A DNA stretch of 39,692 bases, from the NCBI GenBank assembly GCA_016930085.1, contig JAFGHO010000114.1, positions 1 through 39,692 of the forward strand, given 5' to 3'. Positions 16,301 through 24,411 of the stretch are shown here, in pieces. Both the position numbers and the translations under genes were made by a program. How positions within the stretch are numbered: the first letter of the stretch is position 1; each line of letters begins with the position of its first letter. This stretch comes from Spirochaetales bacterium (lineage in GTDB: Bacteria > Spirochaetota > Spirochaetia > SZUA-6 > JAFGRV01). The notes under the pieces are model-generated. The model was not told the DNA's origin. It did no database searches and saw only the letters and a list, made by a program, of their open reading frames with translations.

Positions 16301-16402
16301 CCTTCCGATAGAAGCAAATTCCGCTTCGACCGGCGCCATATCTTCTTTGTTTATTTTCTTCAACTGCGAATAACTGTGTATATGAACAAGGACATATATC
16401 AT
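13361..16402 (-). CDS. Large STAND-like ATPase with C-terminal TPR repeats
   Basis: This protein has 1013 residues. The first ~150 form an alpha-beta domain I cannot name (FNIMISFSR, then EEKIWVSRHEKDYFSKYF). An AAA/STAND-type ATPase follows with Walker A GKQGTGRT at 191-198 and Walker B IVICDDVD at 307-314, then a helical region. From about residue 600 to 980 there are TPR-type repeats (AYINLGAIMLANEKIEDAFDYL is typical). The order sensor, NTPase, TPR matches MalT/AfsR-like signal ATPases, but no DNA-binding domain is visible, so its output is probably by protein contact. No SD precedes ATG 16402, and the only promoter-like pair would start the mRNA at the ATG itself. It diverges from the GAF-PP2C gene. 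Confidence 0.82.
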   Translation of the reverse strand: MIYVLVHIHSYSQLKKINKEDMAPVEAEFASIGRACRFELIRFQEREGFFLFTLGEEEKSDPGMIAHIVFQVYDLLCKIREELFGFNIMISFSRTEPPERISEKLKKQLFSLESEEKIWVSRHEKDYFSKYFTYTQEGQFYYVSKKPERLKETEHKDSVTWVRKSVYMRLSDEITPLINGTEKEKIILIYGKQGTGRTTITCNIVKDFVSEKRFSYVPRLYTRFKNRSFIHPFVNSINLQLLNELPDHLRSWEAKVWKTRGEILHYLKKNSIKEQSPDHLYEDFLASYNLYLSGYLSMMNSLLMPGIVICDDVDTYEPSSMEMLNSILKDFLGNTSLLPVIVSHQSKLPKTFGNMPYHKIKIPPLEQNEIKSIGRTLYPGIKISKNLCNDLADYSKGTIVPVMNFFHYSHILNRLVKEKNHYAWKSKEEIRLDEGLSNTKVILTVITNFKENEKDILYYIYLSSGVLTRSELTEFLASIGFQLHLIDKIFLHLFHYGLISTGEYIIPTFPMMKNKIDEIMGTKTTYLKDSIGDYVIAMWKNGKIKSYVVLFSFFKNLNNYSVSLEVLHALIERKINENDFTNVKPFLDIKNLNLEKHLDDEKKHTLKMILHSGQLRMALLQGDMERADKICVDVIEKDIDEYHGSSFRAELFLNMAHYSLLKGESEEAVKYNKKSLMDYQEHGTPENVARAYINLGAIMLANEKIEDAFDYLNVALRTFPDGGHPYTKILIMILISGTLFMQGNISKAIGISEEGRELAASAGKREWELYLRFFTSRMLFELGLYAEAHAALMECLSLTSLYYIDKARPVIRAWLARVTIYSGKILNGISLLLSLEENRETLYFLSEGYFFQKQYKKALESIEKSIGKPYEQKHVPDEIITWENGYSAIEEKCFRTSDQDSIFTRLLYAFKAYMVSLNGNLKEGITEFYKITRGEKTSPVDPYNCLYYFLYSLVLQGSKDDEIDDSLTILNKAFKQLQERASRIEVPSDRTKFLLKNFWNHNIFNEAKKKNLI

Positions 16403-16407
16403 ACGGT

Positions 16408-16436
16408 ATTAAACAATAAAAAGCGGGGTATTGCAA
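16408..16436 (-). promoter_or_regulatory. Candidate leaderless promoter of the large ATPase gene
   Basis: On the minus strand TTGCAA (16431-16436) and TTTAAT (16408-16413) are 17 nt apart. The expected start point, 6-7 nt past the -10, falls on the A of ATG 16402. The boxes are only moderate matches. Confidence 0.4.
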
Positions 16437-16689
16437 ACGATAATTTATACTATTTATGACGGGTTTCCCACGAGTTGGTTATTGGTAATGTTTTTGCCTG
16501 CATAGCCATGTGTTTCGCACTGGATGACGAAGGCTTCTCCGACGATCAAAGACGTCCGAAACCCGCATCGAGGCGGTGAGATCAAAACGCGAATCCTGTG
16601 ACCGCTTATTTTCCGCATTTATACACGCTGGCGAAAGTCCGCGTTATCGACCTTTTCCCATTTGTGCGATTTTTATGAAAGCCTACCAC
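16437..16689. other. Non-coding stretch, possible gene relic or dispersed repeat
   Basis: There is no gene with an SD here. The stretch has more GC than its flanks. On the minus strand there is a stop-free run of about 40 codons (around 16490-16605, reading DSRFDLTASMRVSDVFDRRR and onward) without a convincing start. It could be a decayed gene or a dispersed repeat. I see no riboswitch or tRNA fold in it. Confidence 0.3.
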
Positions 16690-16726
16690 TTGACTTTATT
16701 GATTTTTAAGTGATACACTTTATATT
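16690..16726 (+). promoter_or_regulatory. Overlapping promoters of the membrane-GAF-PP2C gene
   Basis: Two interleaved pairs are visible: TTGACT (16690-16695) with TACACT (16714-16719) at 18 nt, and TTGATT (16699-16704) with TATATT (16721-16726) at 16 nt. Either gives a leader of about 65-70 nt. Confidence 0.6.
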
Positions 16727-16795
16727 CAAAAGCAAGTAGCCGAAAAAGAAAAGAGAAGAATTTTTTTATTTTAATAAGCAGAGGAAGGTGCATTT

Positions 16796-18790
16796 TTGGG
16801 GCTGTTAAATGAAATAATTAAAGAAATATCTTTTCATAGCATAAAGCTTATAGCCGTTCTCTTTTCATTTCTGTATCTGCGGAATGTGTCGGCTAAAAGA
16901 CCCATGGGGGCCTTCCGTTTCATCAATTATATAATCCTCGTCCTTTTTATCCGCGAGATGTTGTACGGCGTATTGCGGGTCATTGATGCAACATTGGAAC
17001 TTCAGATTTTCGACTCGTTGCTCTGTGTATTGCTTGTATCCGATAGTATCATCCTTCTCCTGTACCTTTTCTGGCTCAGGCATTACACCGGCAAACGGGG
17101 ATACGATATATCCATTATCGTTTTCAATATCGCAAGTATCGCGATTGTCCTTATCAATGTCATATTCTTTCAATTTCTGCCCACCTATTTCAGGATTATT
17201 TATATCGCCATTATTGTCGCTACATCTATTTATCTTGATGTCCAGCTCTTTGCCGTGTCCCAGTACAACACGGAAAACCCGGACATCATTCTGGTAGTAA
17301 AGAATATGCTCATTTTTTACCCGCTTTTGAACGCGACAGTCATCTATTCGGGTATCATCCCCGTCTCGGATGAAGGGGTCGTCTTTCAGAGTATTATCCT
17401 CGCACTGTTTATATTGGTACATCTCTATGTCATCTCCAAATACAATTTCCTGTTTGACAGGGAACTCGAACAGGAACTCAAATTCATTTCGGATGATCTT
17501 GAATCGCTTTTTGAGTTCATGCGGGAACTCGGCGGTGCCATCGCCGAAAAAGTGGGGCAGGACAAGGTCCTCAGTTACGTCATTGAATCGACCGTCAAAA
17601 CAACAGCGGCGGATGCGGGCGCCATCCTTCTCATCGACGATTATGATGATATTCTCATGGTAAAGGCTGTTTCCGGGTTTTTCCCACCGTTATATGCGGT
17701 ACCGAATGTGGTAAAAACGACCATTAATCGGCTCGAAACCTATTTCAAATCCACACCGATCAGGCTGGGTGAGACAATTTTCGGGGAGGTCGCAAAAACC
17801 GGCCAGCCGACACTGATAAAAAGCTCATTCGAAGACCCGAGATTAAAACATAATGTCCTCAATGACACGCTTTTTGTCAGTTCCGTTATCCTTATCCCCC
17901 TTGTCATTGAAAGAAGAGTGCTCGGCGTTCTTGCCGTGCTCAACAGGGAGCGGGGAAAGGCTTTTACTGAAAATGATTTCGAGCACCTTAAAACATTCGG
18001 GGAATACGCGGCCCTTACCATAGATTTTATCAAGAAATCCATGGAACTCCAGGAGAAAAAGGAAATCGAGAGAGAAATCACGATCGCAGCGGATATTCAA
18101 AAGACATTGCTGCCGAAAAAGCTGCCGAAGTTGAAAAGCGCGGTTCTGGAAGTATTTTCCAAACCGGCAAAAGGGGTGAGCGGCGATTATTACGATATTA
18201 TCAACCTGAAAAGCAACAAACTGGCGCTTGTCATTTGTGATGTGGCGGGAAAGGGCGTTCCGGCGGCGATGGTGATGGTGATGATCCGCTCGATCCTTCA
18301 CCTCATTACGCGATCGGACAGGGAAGTTCACACGATTCTGACATGGGTAAATAAGGGTATTTCAGGAGAAATCGATATCGATCATTACGCGACCATGAGC
18401 ATCCTGACGTATGACCAGGCAAGCAAGGAACTCAATTATTCCAATGCGGCGCACCATCCGCTTCTTATTTATAGAAACGGGACGAAAAAAATCGATACAC
18501 TGGACACCGAGGGACTCCCTATCGGTATTGAACCGTCGACGCGCTACGGCCAGAAACGGGTAAAATTAAAAAGCGGAGATATTATCATTCTCTATACGGA
18601 CGGAATTATCGAGGCGATGAATGCAAAGGGGGAACAATATTCCTCTGAAAAATTCATCGACCTCATCTTGAAAAATTCACAGAAAACGCCAAAGGAACTC
18701 GTTGAAGTAATCAAGGCGGATATCGAAGCATTTGTCGGTAATAAAAAACAGCATGATGATCAAACGCTTATTCTTATGAAGGTCAATTGA
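16796..18790 (+). CDS. Membrane GAF-PP2C (RsbU-type) phosphatase, TTG start
   Basis: This is a 664-residue membrane sensor phosphatase. Residues 1-215 hold about seven hydrophobic spans. A short helix leads to a GAF domain (about 240-400, AGAILLIDDYDDILMVKAVSG, then GVLAVLNRERGKAFTENDF). A coiled coil (QEKKEIEREITIAADIQ) joins it to the PP2C domain (about 425-660), with GVSGDYYDI, CDVAGKGVPAA, YTDGIIEAMN and HDDQTLILM all intact. It should dephosphorylate a STAS protein in response to a membrane or GAF-bound signal, and the STAS/RsbW pair lies just downstream. The start is TTG 16796: GAGGAAGG lies 7 nt upstream and no ATG is available nearby. The catalytic motifs make the call secure; the ligand is unknown. 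Confidence 0.92.
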   Translation: MGLLNEIIKEISFHSIKLIAVLFSFLYLRNVSAKRPMGAFRFINYIILVLFIREMLYGVLRVIDATLELQIFDSLLCVLLVSDSIILLLYLFWLRHYTGKRGYDISIIVFNIASIAIVLINVIFFQFLPTYFRIIYIAIIVATSIYLDVQLFAVSQYNTENPDIILVVKNMLIFYPLLNATVIYSGIIPVSDEGVVFQSIILALFILVHLYVISKYNFLFDRELEQELKFISDDLESLFEFMRELGGAIAEKVGQDKVLSYVIESTVKTTAADAGAILLIDDYDDILMVKAVSGFFPPLYAVPNVVKTTINRLETYFKSTPIRLGETIFGEVAKTGQPTLIKSSFEDPRLKHNVLNDTLFVSSVILIPLVIERRVLGVLAVLNRERGKAFTENDFEHLKTFGEYAALTIDFIKKSMELQEKKEIEREITIAADIQKTLLPKKLPKLKSAVLEVFSKPAKGVSGDYYDIINLKSNKLALVICDVAGKGVPAAMVMVMIRSILHLITRSDREVHTILTWVNKGISGEIDIDHYATMSILTYDQASKELNYSNAAHHPLLIYRNGTKKIDTLDTEGLPIGIEPSTRYGQKRVKLKSGDIIILYTDGIIEAMNAKGEQYSSEKFIDLILKNSQKTPKELVEVIKADIEAFVGNKKQHDDQTLILMKVN

Positions 18791-18934
18791 TGAATTCCCT
18801 CATTTTAACCCCTTTTTGATGCATCGATCCTCAAAACAAGCCGGGTCACGGTCGATTCGGAAGGGGGAAGGTAACACGAGGTTTTTCGGAATCATGATCG
18901 AAAAGCAAAATGCGTAATAAAAAACAGAAGAGGG

Positions 18935-18963
18935 TTGTAAGCGAAGCCGACGATATGTATAAT
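18935..18963 (+). promoter_or_regulatory. Promoter of the STAS-RsbW pair (TTGTAA-17-TATAAT)
   Basis: TTGTAA (18935-18940) is followed after 17 nt by a perfect TATAAT (18958-18963). The leader to ATG 19066 is about 95 nt. No other gene is convincing between 18791 and 19065. Confidence 0.68.
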
Positions 18964-19065
18964 ATAGATGTGAGATATTGAATCGACTTCAGGATGTCTG
19001 TATGGTGATGATAATCTTCACGGAGTTTATGAGGATTCATTCAGTTTGAGAAAGGAGCGTATTGT

Positions 19066-19407
19066 ATGGAACTGAAAATAAGGAAATCGGGGTCAATCTA
19101 TATAATCGATGTCAATGGTGAAATGGATCTCTATAATTCCTATAAACTCAAAGAACTTATCCTCAAGATGATGGACAAAAAAATCCAGCACTATATTATA
19201 AATCTCGAAAAGGTTGATTATATTGACAGCAGCGGGATAGGCGCTTTGATTTATATTTGTTCCACGGTGAAAAAGAACAATATGAAATTACGAATTGCCA
19301 ATATACACGGGTCGGTTAAGAAGGTTATTGAATTAACGAAGCTTATGGGGTATTTCCCGATTTCAAACAGCATTGACGAAGCAATTAATAAAATTGAAGC
19401 AGAATAA
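19066..19407 (+). CDS. STAS-domain anti-anti-sigma factor (RsbV/SpoIIAA-type)
   Basis: This 113-residue single STAS domain has the phosphorylation-site motif VDYIDSSGIGAL, with Ser55/Ser56 at the place where the partner kinase phosphorylates. In partner switching, the unphosphorylated form binds the RsbW-type kinase and frees its sigma factor or other client; the phosphatases upstream would reset it. An SD-like AAGGAG precedes ATG 19066. The stop is 9 nt before the next gene, which encodes just such a kinase, so the two form an operon. Confidence 0.94.
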   Translation: MELKIRKSGSIYIIDVNGEMDLYNSYKLKELILKMMDKKIQHYIINLEKVDYIDSSGIGALIYICSTVKKNNMKLRIANIHGSVKKVIELTKLMGYFPISNSIDEAINKIEAE

Positions 19408-19416
19408 AGGAGTGGC

Positions 19417-19983
19417 ATGATGGGTGAATCGGAAGAAATTAAAGAAATAAAAGTCGATGAAAAGAGTCCTCTTTTTGAAAAGACGGGTATGTTCTACAAG
19501 GAGTTTCCGAGCGATTACCGGCAAATCCGGTATTTTACGCTTTTAATTGTTCAAAAGGCACCGCCGGAAATAAAAGAAATAAACCTCCTGGAGCAGCAGG
19601 TAAGTGAACTGATCAAAAACGCCGTAAAACACGGCAATAAAAACGATATTAACAAAAAAGTGAGGGTCTGGTACAATTTTGATTCCCATTCCGCACAACT
19701 GATCGTCGAAGATGAAGGAGAGGGTTTTAAAAACCTCGAAGTATGGAACGATTTCAATAAAAAACGAACCGAGTGCTTTTTACGCCAGGATTTCGAGAAT
19801 ATGGCCGAATTCGTTTCGTTCCGGACAGAGAAAAGTGATGAAAATGACGGCGGAAACGCACTCTTCGCGGCAGTGGAGTACTGGAACATGGGGGTGATTT
19901 TCAACAACAAGAAGAATTGTGTCGCCGTCAAGAAACGGTTTCCCAAAAAACATTTTGGCGTCGAAATCGAGGAAGATAAATAG
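19417..19983 (+). CDS. RsbW-type ATP-binding protein (anti-sigma kinase family)
   Basis: This protein has 188 residues with a GHKL/HATPase fold. The N-box is LLEQQVSELIKNAVKHGNKN (about 55-75) and the G1 box is VEDEGEGF. The middle is longer than in B. subtilis RsbW, and the C-terminus (NGGNALFAAVEYWNMGV) shows part of the ATP-lid end. It should bind ATP and phosphorylate the STAS protein encoded 9 nt upstream, holding a client when active. The client is not encoded here: no sigma factor is in the window. AAGGAG at 19407-19412 fits ATG 19420 (7 nt) slightly better than ATG 19417 (4 nt). Confidence 0.9.
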   Translation: MMGESEEIKEIKVDEKSPLFEKTGMFYKEFPSDYRQIRYFTLLIVQKAPPEIKEINLLEQQVSELIKNAVKHGNKNDINKKVRVWYNFDSHSAQLIVEDEGEGFKNLEVWNDFNKKRTECFLRQDFENMAEFVSFRTEKSDENDGGNALFAAVEYWNMGVIFNNKKNCVAVKKRFPKKHFGVEIEEDK

Positions 19984-20077
19984 CCTGCCGGTATCGGTTT
20001 CTTTATTGCTATCATCATCCGTTATGGTCCCGCTGAGCGCCCCGTTCAGTGATAGACCCGGAACGGCTGCCTGACGG

Positions 20078-21334
20078 TTACATGCCGGAAAGCCGGGATG
20101 AAAGGAGATCCGTCCTGTTTTCGTCGTCTTCCGGAATATAGGTTTTTCCGTAAATAAACTCGAAAATGAATCTGAAATCCTCGGGCGTGATTTTTAAATA
20201 CTTCAAGGCGTAATAAAATGTATTGTTATCCCTGTATTTTCTCGTCACTTCGCATAAAATCTCGATTTTCCGTACTTTGATCTTCAGGGTCACGGTCAGC
20301 CTGGATTGAAGGGGGAGATCCAATGAAAGTGTCTTTTCATTGTGGGCAAAAAGAAGACCCGAAGCACTGATATCAATCAGGGGAACATCATAGTCGATAT
20401 CATGTGAATCGATCGCTTTAAAATAGCCGTTTTTCTTCAACGAGAAGCAGAGGATCTTTGAAAACTCATAAACATATGTGAGAAGATGCATGTCGATCGT
20501 CTTTTGGGACTCGGCGTCCGTATGGAGGTAGATATAACCGACCAGATATACATTGTAGAGCAGGGGGCAATAAAGTTGTGAAAAATAGCCTTTCGACAAT
20601 TTTTTATCGAGCAGGTTCCTGATCTTGTTCCCGATCGAACTTTTCGGCGTTCCCGCTTCTTCTTCGTAACTCATGAGGTCTTTCTGGGTAAGAACGATTT
20701 TCTCCGGGAAAACGCTTTTTATGACGAACCCGTCTTCGATTTTCGGAAGCCAGATTATTTTTCCGGTTTTTGCCATGAGGTTTTCTTCGTAGGTGGCGGG
20801 AATCCTGTTTCTCATCATGACGATTTTATTATCCGAAACCCTCCCGTCCATTTTTTTTCTGAAGGTTTTTAGGAGTCCATCGATACTCGAATTATCGAAG
20901 TTGTCCGAAAACGTCGCGTTTTCAATGAAATGCACGCCCCGGGTTTTCGGAAAATCGATATTGATCCGCTTCCCTTTTGTCGTGAAATAGACGGAGACGT
21001 TGTCCTGCGCTTTCATTCGTTCATATTGCCTTTGAAGATTTTTATAGACATTTTCCGGTTGTTTTATACCGATGATATTTCCGGTTATTGATCTGATTTT
21101 TGATGCGAATGTGTGATAGCTGTTTTCAAAGGTAAAAAAAACGGTAAGTTCGCCATATTGCCTGATATGGGAAATATCCGCATCCCCGCAGTCGAAAAAG
21201 ATTTCAGTTTCGCTGAATCTGGCAAGGGTGACGGTAGTCTCGGTTTTTTCGAACATTATTTTGAGGGGGATGAGGTTGTCCTGGATTTTCCTGAATATGA
21301 ACTCTTTTTCGATCCTGCTGATTTTTACTCCCAT
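20078..21334 (-). CDS. PilZ-like domain protein (DUF1577-like?)
   Basis: This protein has 418 residues. An N-terminal beta-rich region and a central alpha-beta region are followed by a C-terminal PilZ-like domain (about 315-395) with LIDISASGLLFA, the D-x-S-x-x-G motif, and the typical ending ALKYLKITPEDFRFIFEFIY. The RxxxR half of the c-di-GMP site is not visible before it, so ligand binding is uncertain. From memory the overall plan resembles spirochaetal DUF1577/PilZ proteins, but that is unverified. ATG 21334 follows GGGGGAA with a 5-nt spacer; an earlier TTG at 21352 is less likely. It lies 14 nt downstream of the lipoprotein gene, so the two form an operon. Confidence 0.75.
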   Translation of the reverse strand: MGVKISRIEKEFIFRKIQDNLIPLKIMFEKTETTVTLARFSETEIFFDCGDADISHIRQYGELTVFFTFENSYHTFASKIRSITGNIIGIKQPENVYKNLQRQYERMKAQDNVSVYFTTKGKRINIDFPKTRGVHFIENATFSDNFDNSSIDGLLKTFRKKMDGRVSDNKIVMMRNRIPATYEENLMAKTGKIIWLPKIEDGFVIKSVFPEKIVLTQKDLMSYEEEAGTPKSSIGNKIRNLLDKKLSKGYFSQLYCPLLYNVYLVGYIYLHTDAESQKTIDMHLLTYVYEFSKILCFSLKKNGYFKAIDSHDIDYDVPLIDISASGLLFAHNEKTLSLDLPLQSRLTVTLKIKVRKIEILCEVTRKYRDNNTFYYALKYLKITPEDFRFIFEFIYGKTYIPEDDENRTDLLSSRLSGM

Positions 21335-21348
21335 TTGATTCCCCCGCC

Positions 21349-22128
21349 TCAATAATCGCCGGCGGCATCATAGTCGGCCGGTCTGTAAGGTTCGTCGTTT
21401 TTGTTTTCTCCCGATTCAATATCGTAAAAATCGATTTGTATATCCGAGATATACCATTTGTCGTCATTGATGAGGTAAACGGAACCTTCGGCGGAATTAT
21501 TTTTACCAAAGATCCGCACCCTGAGGCGGGCTTCACCGCCGGAGTCGATTGTCACATCACCGAACCGTACCGCTACGGGAATAATCCCCTCTTCGATATA
21601 ATGTGAAAGAAAGAACTCGAGCCGTGATTTCTCGCCGCCTGCGATCAGCGGGGTTTCGATTGACCCCTTCTCGAAGGCGTCGAAAAATACGTTCAGTGTG
21701 TTCATGATCGCCTTCCGGTCCCGCCCCATTGAAGAAGAATCCGGCAATTGTCCGATCATATAATCCCGCGGTAAAAGAATCGTTTGACTCAGCGCGGGCA
21801 ATAAAATCTGGTGTTGCTGCGACCCTAACGAAAAATTACTTTCCGTCTTGTCCTGTTGCACTTCCTGCAGGGTAAGGGTCCTTTCCTTCTCCGCGGCTTT
21901 CACTGTCGTCGTCGTTTGAATGCCCGAATTCCTCCGGATTTCGGCACCTTCTTCGCTTTCGACCGAAACAGGCTCGTCGGGAATACGATTCATTTCATTT
22001 TCCGAAGGCCGGAGTGGCGTCTCTTTTTCCGCATCCTTCTTTTGAGAAAAGCAGGATGAGAAAAGGAGGAGACTCAAAAAAAGTATGAATATATAGAGAT
22101 ATGATGCATAAGGGTTTGTTTTCATCAT
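21349..22128 (-). CDS. Lipoprotein of unknown function
   Basis: This 259-residue protein has a type II signal peptide: basic MMKTNPY, a hydrophobic stretch and the lipobox LLFSSC, giving Cys26 as the lipidated residue. About 100 Ser/Glu/Thr-rich linker residues follow. A compact C-terminal alpha-beta domain (about 125-240, ending DDKWYISDIQIDFYDI) suggests an NTF2-like fold. The first residue could be either Met of MM (22128 or 22125), with AAGG close upstream. It is the first gene of a two-gene operon with the PilZ-like protein. No family is recognised. Confidence 0.8.
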   Translation of the reverse strand: MMKTNPYASYLYIFILFLSLLLFSSCFSQKKDAEKETPLRPSENEMNRIPDEPVSVESEEGAEIRRNSGIQTTTTVKAAEKERTLTLQEVQQDKTESNFSLGSQQHQILLPALSQTILLPRDYMIGQLPDSSSMGRDRKAIMNTLNVFFDAFEKGSIETPLIAGGEKSRLEFFLSHYIEEGIIPVAVRFGDVTIDSGGEARLRVRIFGKNNSAEGSVYLINDDKWYISDIQIDFYDIESGENKNDEPYRPADYDAAGDY

Positions 22129-22203
22129 TACGCCTTGCCTGTTCTTCTTTTACCGGTAAAGCCCGGCATTCTGAATAATCCCGACCGTCCCGGCCTTATT
22201 CCA

Positions 22204-22232
22204 TTAATATCAGATATGTAGTGCCGAGTCAA
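22204..22232 (-). promoter_or_regulatory. Promoter of the lipoprotein operon (TTGACT-17-TATTAA)
   Basis: On the minus strand TTGACT (22227-22232) and TATTAA (22204-22209) are 17 nt apart, about 75 nt before the lipoprotein start. It is divergent from the aconitase promoter. Confidence 0.6.
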
Positions 22233-22301
22233 TGAACAGGGAGTTCTCACACGGGGTTCGGAGAACCTCCTTTGCGGGCGGATTTTTCATTGTATTGGCA
22301 G

Positions 22302-22330
22302 TTGCCTCAATTCATATATGTGTATATTGT
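22302..22330 (+). promoter_or_regulatory. Possible aconitase promoter
   Basis: TTGCCT (22302-22307) and TATTGT (22325-22330) are 17 nt apart, giving a leader of about 27 nt to ATG 22364. Confidence 0.4.
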
Positions 22331-22363
22331 AGGGTGTATATTGATGTTGTATGGAGGGGTGAT

Positions 22364-24289
22364 ATGAAAGGAACAATGACGGGCAAGATCATCGGCGCCC
22401 ATTGTGTGGACGGGGAAATGACGGCCGGACGGGAAGTAGGTATCGGGATCGATCAGACACTCACGCAGGACGCCACCGGGACCCTGGTCTATCTTCAATT
22501 CGAAACGATGAATATCAAAAGAGTCAGGACGGAACTTTCCGTCTCTTATGTCGATCACAATACACTGCAGACCGATCACAGGAATATGGACGATCATATT
22601 TATTTGCAGACGGTCGCGGCAAAATACGGGATATATTTTTCCCGGCCGGGAAACGGCATCTGTCATCAAATTCACCTGGAACGGTTCGGAATTCCGGGAA
22701 AGACGCTTTTGGGTTCGGATTCGCATACACCGACAGCGGGAGGGCTGGGAATGCTCGCGATTGGTGCTGGGGGGGTGGATGTCGCCGTGGCCATGGCAGG
22801 GGCGCCTTTTTATGTGACAATGCCCGAAGTCGTGGGTGTGAAACTGACGGGCAGGCTCGATCCGCTTTGTTCGGCAAAGGACGTCATTCTTACCATCCTG
22901 GGCCGTGAAACGGTGAAAGGCGGCGTCGGAAAGGTCTACGAATATTTCGGTGAAGGAGTTGCCACCCTTTCTGTGACCGAACGGGCGACTATTGCCAATA
23001 TGGGAGCGGAACTCGGGGCGACGAGCTCGATCTTTCCATCGGATAAAAGAACACGCGAGTTTCTCGCGTTACAGAAGCGTGAAAAGGATTTTATCGAAAT
23101 CGGGCCGGATAAAGACGCGTTATACGAACGCCTCATCGAAATCAATCTCGCAGATATTGTGCCGATGGTCGCGCAGCCCCATATGCCGGACAAGGTCGTG
23201 CCGGTGGAACAGTTAAAGGGCCTTCCGGTTCAGCAGGTGATGATCGGGAGTTGCACCAATTCGAGCATCAACGATCTGGGGATCGCCGCCGATATCCTGG
23301 GCGGCAAGGTTGTTCCGGAGACGATATCTCTCGGTATTTCACCGGGATCGCGGCAGGTATTCCGCGCTGCGATCGAGGCGGGGATCATCTCACGGCTCGT
23401 CGGAAGCGGCGCGAGGATACTGGAGCTGGCCTGCGGCCCGTGTATCGGGATGGGGTTCGCCCCCGGTTCGGGCATCGTCTCCGTCCGCACGAACAACAGG
23501 AATTTCAAGGCGCGCTGCGGATCGAAGGAGGCGCTCGTTTACCTCGCATCACCCGAAACCGCGGCGGCCACCGCGCTTACCGGTTACCTTACCGATCCGA
23601 GGACGATCGAAGGCGTCCGCAGGAAGGACTATTCACGGCATGTGGTGATCGACGATTCGATGATCACCCCTCCGCCGGAAAAGGGAGAGAACGTCGAGGT
23701 GGTCAAAGGTCCGAATATAAAGCCGTGTCCGCAGGGGAAGGCGCTGCCTGAAGGATTCGTGGCCGAGGTCGTCATCAAAACGGGCGACAATATAACGACG
23801 GACCACATCATGCCCGCGGGAGCCGCGATCCTCCCCCTCCGTTCGAATATTCCCGAGATCGCGAAGCACGTCTTCGAAATCGTCGACCCCGATTTTTACC
23901 GGCGCGCCGAAAAAGCGGATATCGGTATTATCGTGGGCGGAGAAAATTACGGACAGGGTTCTTCACGCGAACACGCGGCACTCGCGCCGATGTATCTGGG
24001 CGTCAAGGCCGTCGTCGCAAAGAGTTTCGCCAGGATTCACAAGACAAACCTCGTCAATTTCGGAATTCTGCCGTTTACCTTTCTGGATCCTGCCGATTAT
24101 GACGGACTCGAAGCGGGTGACCGCATCGCTTTTCCAAAAGATCTCAAGGAGATATTGAGGTCGGGACGGCCGATAGAGGCGGAAGTCGCGAACAAGGGGA
24201 TAACCATCGGTCTCTCTTATGAGTTGTCCGGGCGGTTTATCGATATCATATTAGCCGGCGGACGCCTATCCTACACGGTCGGGCGGTAG
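22364..24289 (+). CDS. Aconitate hydratase (bacterial ~640-aa type)
   Basis: The enzyme interconverts citrate and isocitrate through cis-aconitate in the citric acid cycle. At 641 residues it is shorter than the ~890-residue AcnA and matches the compact mitochondrial/Aquifex-like type. The [4Fe-4S] ligands are Cys297 (IGSCTNSS), Cys357 and Cys360 (CGPCIGMG), with the family's spacing. Other landmarks are GSDSHTPTAGGLGM, TDHIMPAG and the swivel-domain GGENYGQGSSREHAA. The frame is open upstream, but ATG 22364 has GGAGGGG 6-7 nt before it and starts at the conserved region. Homoaconitase or isopropylmalate isomerase are less likely because no leu or lysine genes are nearby. Its presence argues for at least a partial citrate pathway. 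Confidence 0.92.
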   Translation: MKGTMTGKIIGAHCVDGEMTAGREVGIGIDQTLTQDATGTLVYLQFETMNIKRVRTELSVSYVDHNTLQTDHRNMDDHIYLQTVAAKYGIYFSRPGNGICHQIHLERFGIPGKTLLGSDSHTPTAGGLGMLAIGAGGVDVAVAMAGAPFYVTMPEVVGVKLTGRLDPLCSAKDVILTILGRETVKGGVGKVYEYFGEGVATLSVTERATIANMGAELGATSSIFPSDKRTREFLALQKREKDFIEIGPDKDALYERLIEINLADIVPMVAQPHMPDKVVPVEQLKGLPVQQVMIGSCTNSSINDLGIAADILGGKVVPETISLGISPGSRQVFRAAIEAGIISRLVGSGARILELACGPCIGMGFAPGSGIVSVRTNNRNFKARCGSKEALVYLASPETAAATALTGYLTDPRTIEGVRRKDYSRHVVIDDSMITPPPEKGENVEVVKGPNIKPCPQGKALPEGFVAEVVIKTGDNITTDHIMPAGAAILPLRSNIPEIAKHVFEIVDPDFYRRAEKADIGIIVGGENYGQGSSREHAALAPMYLGVKAVVAKSFARIHKTNLVNFGILPFTFLDPADYDGLEAGDRIAFPKDLKEILRSGRPIEAEVANKGITIGLSYELSGRFIDIILAGGRLSYTVGR

Positions 24290-24335
24290 CCGCCGGCCTT
24301 CGGAGAGCGTCCTTCGCACCCGGATGTTTATTCTC

Positions 24336-24365
24336 TTGACACCGGAAAAGGGTATTTGATATACT
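24336..24365 (+). promoter_or_regulatory. Promoter of the yebC-ruvCAB-queA run (TTGACA-18-TATACT)
   Basis: A perfect TTGACA (24336-24341) is followed after 18 nt by TATACT (24360-24365). Transcription would begin about 40 nt before yebC. No later promoter is obvious before queA ends. Confidence 0.72.
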
Positions 24366-24411
24366 GTTCATTCAATCAATCGATTAATGCATAAACAAGA
24401 AGGAGATTTGT

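Noticed and set aside
18846-19040. 64-codon minus-strand frame with a hydrophobic stretch between the GAF-PP2C and STAS genes
   Set aside because: It has no SD before its ATG, and it runs across the good plus-strand promoter at 18935-18963.
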